From Lachnospiraceae bacterium (lineage in GTDB: Bacteria > Bacillota > Clostridia > Lachnospirales > Lachnospiraceae): DNA of 37,005 nt. Below the pieces are notes generated by a model. It had not been told where the DNA came from, did not search any database, and saw nothing but the letters and a program-made list of their open reading frames with translations. The DNA lies in assembly GCA_017399885.1 (NCBI GenBank), contig JAFQAU010000234.1, positions 1 through 37,005 on the forward strand, in the 5' to 3' direction. The translations under genes were made by a program, and so were the position numbers. Positions 17,706 through 25,161 of this stretch are shown here, piece by piece (the stretch's first letter is position 1; every line of letters starts with the position of its first letter).

Positions 17706-17732
17706 ATCGTCCTCCAAATTAATATCATTTCG

Positions 17733-18692
17733 TTAGCCAATATTACGCTGTATACATACCTTGAAATCATAAATCAATAATAGCAAAAGCGGAATCACAA
17801 ACCAATAATAAATATCTTGATACCCATCCGTTTTATCTCCATCCTTTATAGTTGTAACCGCTTTTTTCTTAATCCCTTTAATAATGTCATCTACATTCTT
17901 CTGCTCACTCATATTTACATAACTAATCTTCATATCACTAGCTAGCTTTTTTAAATTACTCTCATCTATTCTTGATATTGCATCCTTATAAGGAAAATCT
18001 GTTTCATCCTGCAATAAAGTTCGTTCTGTCCCCTCTTCATAGAATCTTCTCACATACATTTTTCCGCCTTCCTCAGTTCCATAACCAAGAACAGCGCCAT
18101 AATCAACATAGGAAGCCACTTCTTCAAAAGACTGCAATTTTTCATCCGTATTGTTTTCTCCATCTGAAATAAAGAACACTGCTAATGCACCACTATTTTT
18201 TTCCTTTCTTTGTTTCAACAAATCTACTAGAACTTCTTTGCAAATATTCATAGAAGAACCCTTTGCATAAAGGGGATCAATGGGATAGATAGAATCTATT
18301 GCAGTTTTGGCAAAATCACTATCACTACTAAAAGGTGCCACAATCCTTGCAGTATTATCAAATGTAATCACTGAAAAATCTGCCCCCTGTAGCTTTTCCA
18401 TAATGTAAGCACAATCTGCTTTTACTGCATCAAGTCTTTCTGTATTCCCATTATAATCTTGTGCCAACATACTAATCGTATTGTCAACTACAAATAACAC
18501 CGATATATCCATATTAGAAGAACTAGTATTTATATTATCATCTGGAACCATAATCCTTAAGTTAATCACAAACACCAACACAATAATAAGTATTTGCCTT
18601 AAGTTGGCGTAAATTCCTTTTCTTTTAAAAAACAGCATAATAACGCATATTATTACCATAAGCCATATGGGCAAAATGGGATTTATTATCAT
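17733..18692 (-). CDS. VWA-domain membrane protein (BatA/B-like), second copy
   Basis: Two N-terminal helices (PILPIWLMVIICVIMLFF and ILIIVLVFVINLRIM) precede a von Willebrand A domain starting ISVLFVVDNTISM, with later ITFDNTARI, GSSMNIC and FFISDGENNTDE blocks. A C-terminal helix (IYYWFVIPLLLLLIYDF) follows. The MIDAS motif is DNTIS, i.e. DxTxS instead of DxSxS, and SDGEN supplies the later acidic part. This is the BatA/BatB arrangement, with the VWA domain between membrane helices and presumably on the extracytoplasmic face. The frame extends upstream to 18755 but AGAGG before ATG 18692 is the best start. There is a 108-bp gap from the preceding VWA gene. Confidence 0.8.
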   Translation of the reverse strand: MIINPILPIWLMVIICVIMLFFKRKGIYANLRQILIIVLVFVINLRIMVPDDNINTSSSNMDISVLFVVDNTISMLAQDYNGNTERLDAVKADCAYIMEKLQGADFSVITFDNTARIVAPFSSDSDFAKTAIDSIYPIDPLYAKGSSMNICKEVLVDLLKQRKEKNSGALAVFFISDGENNTDEKLQSFEEVASYVDYGAVLGYGTEEGGKMYVRRFYEEGTERTLLQDETDFPYKDAISRIDESNLKKLASDMKISYVNMSEQKNVDDIIKGIKKKAVTTIKDGDKTDGYQDIYYWFVIPLLLLLIYDFKVCIQRNIG

Positions 18693-18800
18693 ATTTTTCG
18701 CATCCTCTACTTTCCATTTTATGTGTCTTATAACTATTGAGATAGGGACAATCACACTACGAATTGTCCTCGTATTTATACAATATTTTTTAATATTCCT

Positions 18801-19832
18801 CTATTGCTCCGACACTTTTGTAATCTTCATAAACAGCAACATAATAAAGATCGAACCAAATAAAACAATTGCCGGAATTTCTACCAATTCCACTTCTCGA
18901 ATTTCTTTCTTTCCCTTTACCAGATTTTTACCTTTTTTTTCAATCTCCTGAACAATTTGCTCCACTGTCCCTGATTTTTCTTGTAAATAAAAGCTTCCTC
19001 CGGTTTTTAAAACAGCTGCTTCCATTTCTTCTATGTCTTCTTTAAGCATCTCATTTGTACCAATTCCATACACCACAACATTATTTTTAATACAAAGGTC
19101 TGCAGCTTGGCTTAAGGTAACAAGTGGTGTTCCCTGCAAGTCATTATCCGTAGATAAAATAACAATTCTGGTACGTTCTTCCTCCAAATTAGGGAAATTA
19201 TATACGCTTGTTGCCAAACCATCTCCAATCAGCGAACTTCCCCTATCTTCATTTCCACCAAGTGTCCCCTCCACAATATAACTACTTAAATAAAACCAAT
19301 TTTCATTATCCAGCATATCTGCTGCTTCTCCTTCATCCATACGATATGCTATACTTTTTTTTAGTTCATCTAATGTATTTATAATATACTCATAATCATC
19401 TGTAAGTGGAGATAGCATGACTGCAGAACAATTAAAAATCATAATTCCAAAACGTTCTCCTTTTAGACTATTCACCGTTTCCTTTAAGTTATCTACTAAC
19501 TCCAGATTAAGCTCATCTACGGAATAAGAAATATCCAGACACAAAATAATATCTCGATTATACTTTTCCTTATCCACTACCTGCTTCTTATATGGCCTTG
19601 CCAACAACAAAAAAGAAACACCTATTGCTATAATGGTAAAACCAACTAACAACTTACACAAAATCCCGTATGTACGCACTTTTTTCTTAAAATACGGTTC
19701 ATCCTCAATATAGGACATACCTACAAATTTTTTCCCATCCTTGTACTCTTTGTATGACTTTTTTCCAAGAAAGATTACAAGTAGTAAAATTACGATACCA
19801 ACTACAATCATATATTCATTTCTTAATTCCAT
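18801..19832 (-). CDS. VWA-domain membrane protein (BatA/B-like), first copy
   Basis: An N-terminal helix (VVGIVILLLVIFLG), a second helix (LLVGFTIIAIGVSFLLLA) and then a VWA domain beginning IILCLDISYSVDEL with a full DxSxS MIDAS are followed by GIMIFNCSAVMLSPL and IVILSTDNDLQG. The protein closes with a helix near the C-terminus (PAIVLFGSIFIMLLFM). VWA domains bind a divalent metal and protein partners. The start overlaps the end of the upstream gene by 10 nt, indicating translational coupling. The two VWA proteins are clearly different in sequence, as in BatA/BatB pairs, so they may form a heteromeric membrane complex (inference). Confidence 0.8.
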   Translation of the reverse strand: MELRNEYMIVVGIVILLLVIFLGKKSYKEYKDGKKFVGMSYIEDEPYFKKKVRTYGILCKLLVGFTIIAIGVSFLLLARPYKKQVVDKEKYNRDIILCLDISYSVDELNLELVDNLKETVNSLKGERFGIMIFNCSAVMLSPLTDDYEYIINTLDELKKSIAYRMDEGEAADMLDNENWFYLSSYIVEGTLGGNEDRGSSLIGDGLATSVYNFPNLEEERTRIVILSTDNDLQGTPLVTLSQAADLCIKNNVVVYGIGTNEMLKEDIEEMEAAVLKTGGSFYLQEKSGTVEQIVQEIEKKGKNLVKGKKEIREVELVEIPAIVLFGSIFIMLLFMKITKVSEQ

Positions 19833-20299
19833 AATTCAATTGCCCTTTTCGTTTTTTCTAATGAAGCATTACTATCACCTATGGATCTTATGGCAAATTC
19901 CGGTGTATAATACTCTGCAATTAATACTTCCAATTTAGGCATGTTAAGCCTCTTAATATCCTCAAGCGTACAATTTTGAACCTGAATCCCTGTAACTTCA
20001 TATACAAATCCACGTATGCATCGACTCATTCTCTGATACGCATCTCTTGTAGCAATCTTTTCATTACACAATTCCTGTCTGATAATTTCTAACTGTGTAA
20101 GATATTTCCGTTTTATTTTATTAATATCTACTGCCATCTCCTGTTTTACTACCTTTTGCTCTAAAGGTTTCTTTTCCCTATGCTTCTTTATCACTGTCAC
20201 AAGAAGATAAATCCCATAAAAAGCAATCAATGCCCCTACCACAACAATGGGCCAGACTGCATAAGAAAATGGCTCTTGTAAATTAACAGATGTCTTCAT
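19823..20299 (-). CDS. Single-pass membrane protein of the MoxR/VWA operon
   Basis: The ~158-residue protein has a membrane helix near its start (YAVWPIVVVGALIAFYGIYL), then a soluble, mostly helical region of ~115 residues (KRKYLTQLEIIRQELCNEKI, YQRMSRCIRGFVYEVTG). Size, topology and position between DUF58 and VWA genes match the small DUF4381-like/membrane subunits of such operons, but I cannot confirm a family. GGAGG is 5 nt before ATG 20299 (the open frame extends to 20341). Its 3' end overlaps the first VWA gene by 10 nt. Confidence 0.7.
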   Translation of the reverse strand: MKTSVNLQEPFSYAVWPIVVVGALIAFYGIYLLVTVIKKHREKKPLEQKVVKQEMAVDINKIKRKYLTQLEIIRQELCNEKIATRDAYQRMSRCIRGFVYEVTGIQVQNCTLEDIKRLNMPKLEVLIAEYYTPEFAIRSIGDSNASLEKTKRAIELWN

Positions 20300-20389
20300 A
20301 TTACCTCCTATTGTTTTATTCCTATGTAACCATTTATCCATCGGCTAAACTGATACATTCCTTCAACATTTAGTTCCAGTGCGAAACTG

Positions 20390-21283
20390 CTACTTATTAC
20401 TTAACAATGCAATAATCGTCTGATCCATCTCCTCTTCATGATTTATGGTAGTAAAAGATATTCCGAATCTTTTTAATTTACTCACACATTCTTCATGAAC
20501 CTTCTGTCTGTTCCTCTCTTGCAATTCTGCCAATTCCCTATCCTTGGTAAAAAATCCCGAAAGATAGTTTCTCTTCTCCAAACTATAAACACCAGATGAT
20601 GGATCCTTTTCTCCATTTTCTAAGGACATTGTTGTATCACTGACATTTATCATAAGAACATCATTCATAACCATTAACCTTTTCAAAATAGACTCGGAAA
20701 TCCCATGAATTCCTTGTATATCTGTTACAATAATAATAATCATATTTCTACGAAAATGGCGAACAATGTACTCTAATGCAGTATTGATACTAGATACATT
20801 ATCCTCCGTCACATGCTTATGATAATTCTCTAATATATTTTCAATATTCATAAGCCCGGTCTTAAAAGGATAGTACTTTAGAGACTGTTTTGTTGGAAAA
20901 ATTGCACCTGTGTAATCCCCATTTTGATTAATCAAATATGCCAGAGTTCCCGCACTCATTAACGCTACCTCTCTCTTTTCCTGTATCTCTAAAGTATCTG
21001 CAAGCATTCGACAATTGGTATCTAACACAAGCATAATATTATGCTTTTTCTCCGCTACATATTGTTTGACTAACAATTTCTGACTACGTGCAGATGCTTT
21101 CCAATCCATATCCTTAATATCATCCCCGGCAACATATTCTCTAAGCTCATCAAAATTCATGCTCCTACCCTTATATACCGAACGATAGCTACCATCCAAA
21201 ACTCTGGATGTCACACGATTTGTCCGTATGCTTTTATATCGTTTTAGGTTAGAAGTAATTTTGGAAATATATTTCATTTTCAT
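20390..21283 (-). CDS. DUF58 domain protein
   Basis: The signature GRSMNFDELREYVAGDDIKD then MDWKASARSQKLLVKQY is diagnostic of DUF58 (PF01882). DUF58 proteins have a VWA-like fold and are almost always encoded next to a MoxR ATPase. IMLVLDTNCRM is the degenerate MIDAS-like strand and IIIIVTDIQGI a later strand. Unlike some relatives there is no N-terminal membrane region, so it is probably cytosolic. ATG 21283 overlaps the moxR stop by 4 nt (ATGA). It probably links the ATPase to the membrane VWA proteins; the biochemical role of the family is not established. Confidence 0.9.
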   Translation of the reverse strand: MKMKYISKITSNLKRYKSIRTNRVTSRVLDGSYRSVYKGRSMNFDELREYVAGDDIKDMDWKASARSQKLLVKQYVAEKKHNIMLVLDTNCRMLADTLEIQEKREVALMSAGTLAYLINQNGDYTGAIFPTKQSLKYYPFKTGLMNIENILENYHKHVTEDNVSSINTALEYIVRHFRRNMIIIIVTDIQGIHGISESILKRLMVMNDVLMINVSDTTMSLENGEKDPSSGVYSLEKRNYLSGFFTKDRELAELQERNRQKVHEECVSKLKRFGISFTTINHEEEMDQTIIALLSNK

Positions 21284-22272
21284 GGTGTTTTCACAGCTCC
21301 TACGATTGCATCAATAATGGTTTCCTCTTTTATTCCATCTGCCATTGCCGCAAAGTTCAGCATAATACGGTGCCCTAAAATGGCATATCTCATGGCTTTT
21401 ACATCATCTGGTGTACAATAATTTCTACCATTAATAAGCGCCACAGATTTTGCTGCTTCCATAAATGCAATCGCAGCTCTTGTACTAGCTCCCATAGAAA
21501 CATATTGTGACAGGGCTGGTGGAAGTATTTTATCTGTCATTCTGGATGCCTGCACAATATCTACAATATACTTCTTAATGGCAGGATCCATATATACTCG
21601 TTTACTAAGCTTTTGTAAAAAACGGATATCATCTAAGCTTGCTACCGCATGCCCTTCCGAATAAATATTTGCCTCAATACGATTTAAAATTTCTATCTCA
21701 TTTTCCGTATTTGGGTAATTAAGCTTCACCTTTAAAAGAAAACGATCCAATTGTGCTTCTGAAAGTAAATACGTTCCTTCCTGCTCTACAGGGTTTTGGG
21801 TAGCAATCACCACAAAAGGATCCGGTAATGCATACGTCTGCCCGCCTATACTTACCTTTCTCTCCTGCATGGCTTCTAGCATGGCACTCTGTGTTTTTGC
21901 ACTGGAACGGTTTACTTCATCTAACAGTACAAAATTGGCATTTACAGGACCAATTTTTGTATCAAATGTATTGGTAGACATATTATAAGTCTGTGTACCA
22001 ATAATATCACTTGGCAATAAATCCGGTGTACACTGGATTCTTGAAAATTTTCCACTTACCGCCTCTGTCATAACCTTTGCTGCCGTTGTTTTAGCAAGAC
22101 CCGGAACAGATTCTAAGAGAATATGCCCATTGGTCATAATAGAAACTAATAAGGCATACCCCAAATAGGACTGTCCTACAACCTTTCCCTCATAATATGT
22201 ATTAATTCCACGTGTAATGGCAATTGCCTGACTTAACTCCTCTTGTGTAATTTCTGCTCTTTGTAATTGCAT
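21280..22272 (-). CDS. MoxR-family AAA+ ATPase
   Basis: The 330-residue protein contains Walker A ESVPGLAKT (54-62), Walker B FVLLDEVNRSS (114-124), AMLEAMQERKVSIGG and the VIATQNPVEQEGTYLLSEAQ sensor-1 block, then LDRFLLK. This is the full MoxR/RavA-type AAA+ core (AAA_3 plus lid). MoxR ATPases act as chaperones that activate or assemble partner proteins carrying VWA domains. It is the first gene of a leftward operon of six. GGAGA and AGG lie 13 and 7 nt upstream of the ATG. It is divergent from the sigma-factor gene across a 530-bp regulatory region. Confidence 0.92.
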   Translation of the reverse strand: MQLQRAEITQEELSQAIAITRGINTYYEGKVVGQSYLGYALLVSIMTNGHILLESVPGLAKTTAAKVMTEAVSGKFSRIQCTPDLLPSDIIGTQTYNMSTNTFDTKIGPVNANFVLLDEVNRSSAKTQSAMLEAMQERKVSIGGQTYALPDPFVVIATQNPVEQEGTYLLSEAQLDRFLLKVKLNYPNTENEIEILNRIEANIYSEGHAVASLDDIRFLQKLSKRVYMDPAIKKYIVDIVQASRMTDKILPPALSQYVSMGASTRAAIAFMEAAKSVALINGRNYCTPDDVKAMRYAILGHRIMLNFAAMADGIKEETIIDAIVGAVKTP

Positions 22273-22310
22273 AATATACCTATTTTCTCCTATTCCTTTT
22301 ATTTTTTATG

Positions 22311-22340
22311 TAACAGTTCAGTTCTATGGCACAACTGTTA
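22311..22340. promoter_or_regulatory. Inverted repeat upstream of moxR (possible operator)
   Basis: TAACAGTT and AACTGTTA are separated by 14 nt, a perfect 8-bp inverted repeat 39-68 bases before the moxR start codon. A half-related copy occurs ~110 bp further upstream. Confidence 0.4.
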
Positions 22341-22579
22341 TGTTGTACGTTCATAATTGTTCCTTTTTAACATTCACATTTTACAATATGTTTCCCTTTA
22401 TTCGCAACCTCATATTATATATAATAGTTCAGGTTCCTTCTAAACTGTTACTATATATATACTTTTTAAACATTCTAAATGTTGCAATCTATTATATTAT
22501 TTCGTTGACCAAATATCTAAAATACTCACCTTTATATATTTTTTTTGACGGAAAATAGATCTTTTTGACGTCTAGTATA

Positions 22580-22595
22580 TTGAAAGCGCTTTCAT
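22580..22595. promoter_or_regulatory. CcpA cre-type site
   Basis: TTGAAAGCGCTTTCAT is a perfect match to the catabolite-response-element consensus WTGNNARCGNWWWCAW and is itself palindromic. It lies 208 bp before the sigma-factor start and 308 bp before moxR. CcpA control is inferred from the motif. Confidence 0.6.
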
Positions 22596-22715
22596 TAACA
22601 TCAAAAGTTTGTGTGTTGCTGTTCAAAGGTTTTCTGTGAACACTAACGTTTATGTTTCATAAGATAACCAATCTGTTTACATCTTGCGTGAAACTCTTAT
22701 ACATAAACAACTAAA

Positions 22716-22758
22716 ATATCAAATTTTATTGAAATCATATCAATTTATTTGATATATA
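22716..22758 (+). promoter_or_regulatory. Sigma-A-like promoter with overlapping inverted repeat
   Basis: TTGAAA (22729-22734), an 18-bp spacer and TATATA (22753-22758) lie 45 nt before the sigma gene. The -35 to -10 stretch sits inside an imperfect inverted repeat (ATATCAAA ... TTTGATAT, 22716-22755), a possible operator or autoregulatory site. Confidence 0.5.
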
Positions 22759-22802
22759 AATCTTAATACTATATAACACAAGAAAAATGAGGATAACAAA
22801 CA

Positions 22803-23375
22803 ATGGATAATAAATTAAAAAAATTGCTGAACAAACATCCTGAAGAAGGTATCAATCAAGCAATTGATTTGTATGGTTCTCCGGTGAAAACCATTTGCAG
22901 TAATATTTTAAGAAACTATAGTGAGGATTTGATAGAGGATTCCATAGAAGAATCCTTCCTAAAATTATGGGAGTACGCAAAAAACGGTGGAAAAATCAAA
23001 ACCAGTGTAAAAGCCTTTCTTTATCAAATTGCAAGAAATACTGCTCTGGATATGCTTCGAAAACAGAAAAACAAAAAAGACATAAGTCTCAATGCCCTAG
23101 AGGAAGAAGCTGGAGTGGAATCATTACTTTATTCCTTTTCAAACGAAGTAGAACAGGAATTTGAAAAAAAACATAATGAAAAATTATTACATAAAGTGAT
23201 AAATGAAATGGAAGAACCGGATAGAAGTATTTTCATTTTACGTTATTTTTATTTCTATAAAATAAGAGAAATAGCGCAGTTGTATCAATTAAAAGAGGAT
23301 AATGTAGAAAGTCGAATACGAAGAGGCTTAAAACGTTTGGGCAACATTCTAACCAAACAAGGCATTCTCCGTTAG
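22803..23375 (+). CDS. ECF-type sigma-70 family RNA polymerase sigma factor
   Basis: The 190-residue protein has a sigma region 2 (AIDLYGSPVKTICSNILRNY, EDSIEESFLKLWEYAKN, SVKAFLYQIARNTALDMLRK). A variable linker follows, then a region 4 helix-turn-helix (RSIFILRYFYFYKIREIAQL, EDNVESRIRRGLKRLG). The AFLYQIARNTALDMLRKQ block corresponds to the -10 recognition segment. It is followed after 68 bp by a membrane anti-sigma factor, the usual pairing, so the sigma factor is presumably held inactive at the membrane until a surface signal arrives. It is divergent from the MoxR/VWA operon, which makes that operon a candidate target (inference). Confidence 0.88.
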   Translation: MDNKLKKLLNKHPEEGINQAIDLYGSPVKTICSNILRNYSEDLIEDSIEESFLKLWEYAKNGGKIKTSVKAFLYQIARNTALDMLRKQKNKKDISLNALEEEAGVESLLYSFSNEVEQEFEKKHNEKLLHKVINEMEEPDRSIFILRYFYFYKIREIAQLYQLKEDNVESRIRRGLKRLGNILTKQGILR

Positions 23376-23443
23376 CATTCATCCTCTATAAGTGAGCAAC
23401 CTTAGCTCACAAATCCATTTATAAAAATTTGGAGGCAAGATAA

Positions 23444-24925
23444 ATGAAACAAAACTATATAAAAATATTAGAACAAGAAGCCATTGATTTGCCTGAAACT
23501 ATGTCAAATCAAGAGAAAGAACAGTTAAAAAAGAAATTACAGAAACATATGGAGGAACAAATAAAAATGAGAGCAAAAAAACGAAATAAAATACATATGG
23601 CATGGAAAACTGCTGCCGCGATTGCACTAACAATTGCCGCTGTACCTACCTGTGTCTATGCTTATGAAGAAATCTCAGATTACTTTAAAAGTACTGTAGA
23701 AAAAGAAGGCTATCAAATAGAAGTAAATATAGAACAACCTGAAGAAACAATCCAAATGGAAACAAATACCCTTACAACTAAGAGTTCTGTTCAACCTGTA
23801 ATGCTTATATATCCTGATTTCAAAGGCTATACTGTAGATGATAATATATACGAAGAAGAATACATAGGAGATGCCCCTGGATATTATGATTTTATACATA
23901 AAGACGGATATGAATCTGGAAAAGAATTTGACCTTACATTAATCCAAATAGATACCAACACCGACAAAAATTTCTTTATTAGAGATGCCAAAGAAATGGA
24001 TAGATTAAAAATAGACGGACAAGATGCTATCTATATTCAAACCAACGAAATTATTGGTAGCCAATATAACAAGGATACAGATTATGGACAACAACTTATT
24101 GTATTTTATGAGCATTTCGGATATGTAATGCTTTATGATGCACAAAACGGTTTAAGCAAGGATAGCTTTATAGAGTACGCAAATCAAATTAGCTTAAAAA
24201 AATGTGAAGCCTCAAAGGCAAGCCCTTACGAAAGCTTATCCAATTATCTTGCCCATAATCCTATGGGAATGGAAAATACAGAAACAGATGCCTCTACCGA
24301 TGCAGTCGCGCCTTTAGCCATTATTTCTAAAGATGATGTTATTATCAAAGATGGGGTATCTTATGAACTACTTGACCTAAAAGTTACAGATAATATAAAG
24401 GAATATATTGAACAAGGAGATGACGTTGCATGCTATGGATGGGGTGACACCTCAAAATACACAAGTAAAGACGGTACTTTAAAATCCTATATCCGTGAGG
24501 TTATTGAAGACGGAAATGGAATCGATACGCCTATTGGTGAGATTGCAAATTCTGAGGAAATAAACCAAAAATTTGTACTACTAACCATAAAAGTAAAGAA
24601 TACCACCAATAAAACGCTAGATTCCATAGAGGTAGGGAATAGAATGTGTTATCTTTCAGAGGGGGATGAGCCACAATTAATATTCCCTAATTATAGAATT
24701 CCTAGCTATTTAGAAGAACTACGTGCTTACTCAGATGGTCCAACTTACTTTAAAGAAGCCAACGTTGGAAAAGGATTCTTCCTTAAGGATTTCAAAGCAG
24801 GACAAGAAGAAATTTACCATATGGGATATCTTATAGACGAGGATTATCTAGATCAAATGGTTCTTTGTTTTGACAACGGAATGTCTAAAGACAAAAATCG
24901 TAATTTCTGGGATTTAAGACAATAA
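23444..24925 (+). CDS. Membrane anti-sigma factor with large extracellular sensor region
   Basis: A ~50-residue cytoplasmic N-terminus (LEQEAIDLPETMSNQEKEQL, basic KMRAKKRNKIH) precedes one membrane helix (AWKTAAAIALTIAAVPTCVYA, 53-73). About 420 extracytoplasmic residues follow. The proximal part (~75-260) reads like a DUF4367-type domain (KEMDRLKIDGQDAIYIQTNE, QQLIVFYEHFGYVMLYDAQN). The distal part (~296-490) reads like a DUF4352/Ig-like domain (QKFVLLTIKVKNTTNKTLDS, FKAGQEEIYHMGYLIDEDYL). GGAGG is 8 nt before the ATG. Pairing with the upstream ECF sigma gene supports the anti-sigma role; the ligand is unknown. Confidence 0.75.
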   Translation: MKQNYIKILEQEAIDLPETMSNQEKEQLKKKLQKHMEEQIKMRAKKRNKIHMAWKTAAAIALTIAAVPTCVYAYEEISDYFKSTVEKEGYQIEVNIEQPEETIQMETNTLTTKSSVQPVMLIYPDFKGYTVDDNIYEEEYIGDAPGYYDFIHKDGYESGKEFDLTLIQIDTNTDKNFFIRDAKEMDRLKIDGQDAIYIQTNEIIGSQYNKDTDYGQQLIVFYEHFGYVMLYDAQNGLSKDSFIEYANQISLKKCEASKASPYESLSNYLAHNPMGMENTETDASTDAVAPLAIISKDDVIIKDGVSYELLDLKVTDNIKEYIEQGDDVACYGWGDTSKYTSKDGTLKSYIREVIEDGNGIDTPIGEIANSEEINQKFVLLTIKVKNTTNKTLDSIEVGNRMCYLSEGDEPQLIFPNYRIPSYLEELRAYSDGPTYFKEANVGKGFFLKDFKAGQEEIYHMGYLIDEDYLDQMVLCFDNGMSKDKNRNFWDLRQ

Positions 24926-24992
24926 TAACGATTGTTCATTATCATAACATTTTAGACAGGGCGCAAGACCATAAGAAAGTAAAACAAAGTGA

Positions 24993-25026
24993 CTCCCTAC
25001 AATCTACATAGGTAGCTTGTAGGGAG
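24993..25026. terminator. Strong hairpin terminator
   Basis: CTCCCTACAA (24993-25002) pairs with TTGTAGGGAG (25017-25026), and CTAC/TAGC extend it inward. It is followed by CCTTCTTC. It ends the sigma/anti-sigma transcript. Confidence 0.75.
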
Positions 25027-25060
25027 CCTTCTTCATGCAGTGAACGGCTAAACTATTACA

Positions 25061-25116
25061 AAACTCCCATGTTCCTATCTTTAGCGCCACAATAAATCCA
25101 TTGAACATGGGAGTTT
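25061..25116. terminator. 14-bp perfect inverted repeat between convergent genes
   Basis: AAACTCCCATGTTC (25061-25074) is perfectly complementary to GAACATGGGAGTTT (25103-25116) with a 28-nt loop. It sits between the anti-sigma gene and the convergent spoVAF-like gene and could terminate the latter. The long loop is unusual for an intrinsic terminator. Confidence 0.45.
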
Positions 25117-25161
25117 CATAAATTGGATGCACAAACTTAGCATTCGTTAAATGGATAAAAT

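Larger units (their letters stand above)
22273..22802. promoter_or_regulatory. Divergent regulatory region between moxR operon and sigma factor
   Basis: The 530 bases contain no gene. On the moxR side there is an 8-bp perfect inverted repeat (TAACAGTT/AACTGTTA, 22311-22340). A related AACAGTTTAGAAGG...GAAC sequence (around 22425-22450, minus strand) is followed by TATAAT. Two similar stretches (CTTTTTAACATTCACATTTTACAAT near 22364 and a diverged copy near 22463) suggest duplication. A cre-type palindrome and a sigma-A-like promoter for the sigma gene are listed separately. Its length and structure suggest regulated transcription in both directions. Confidence 0.5.
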
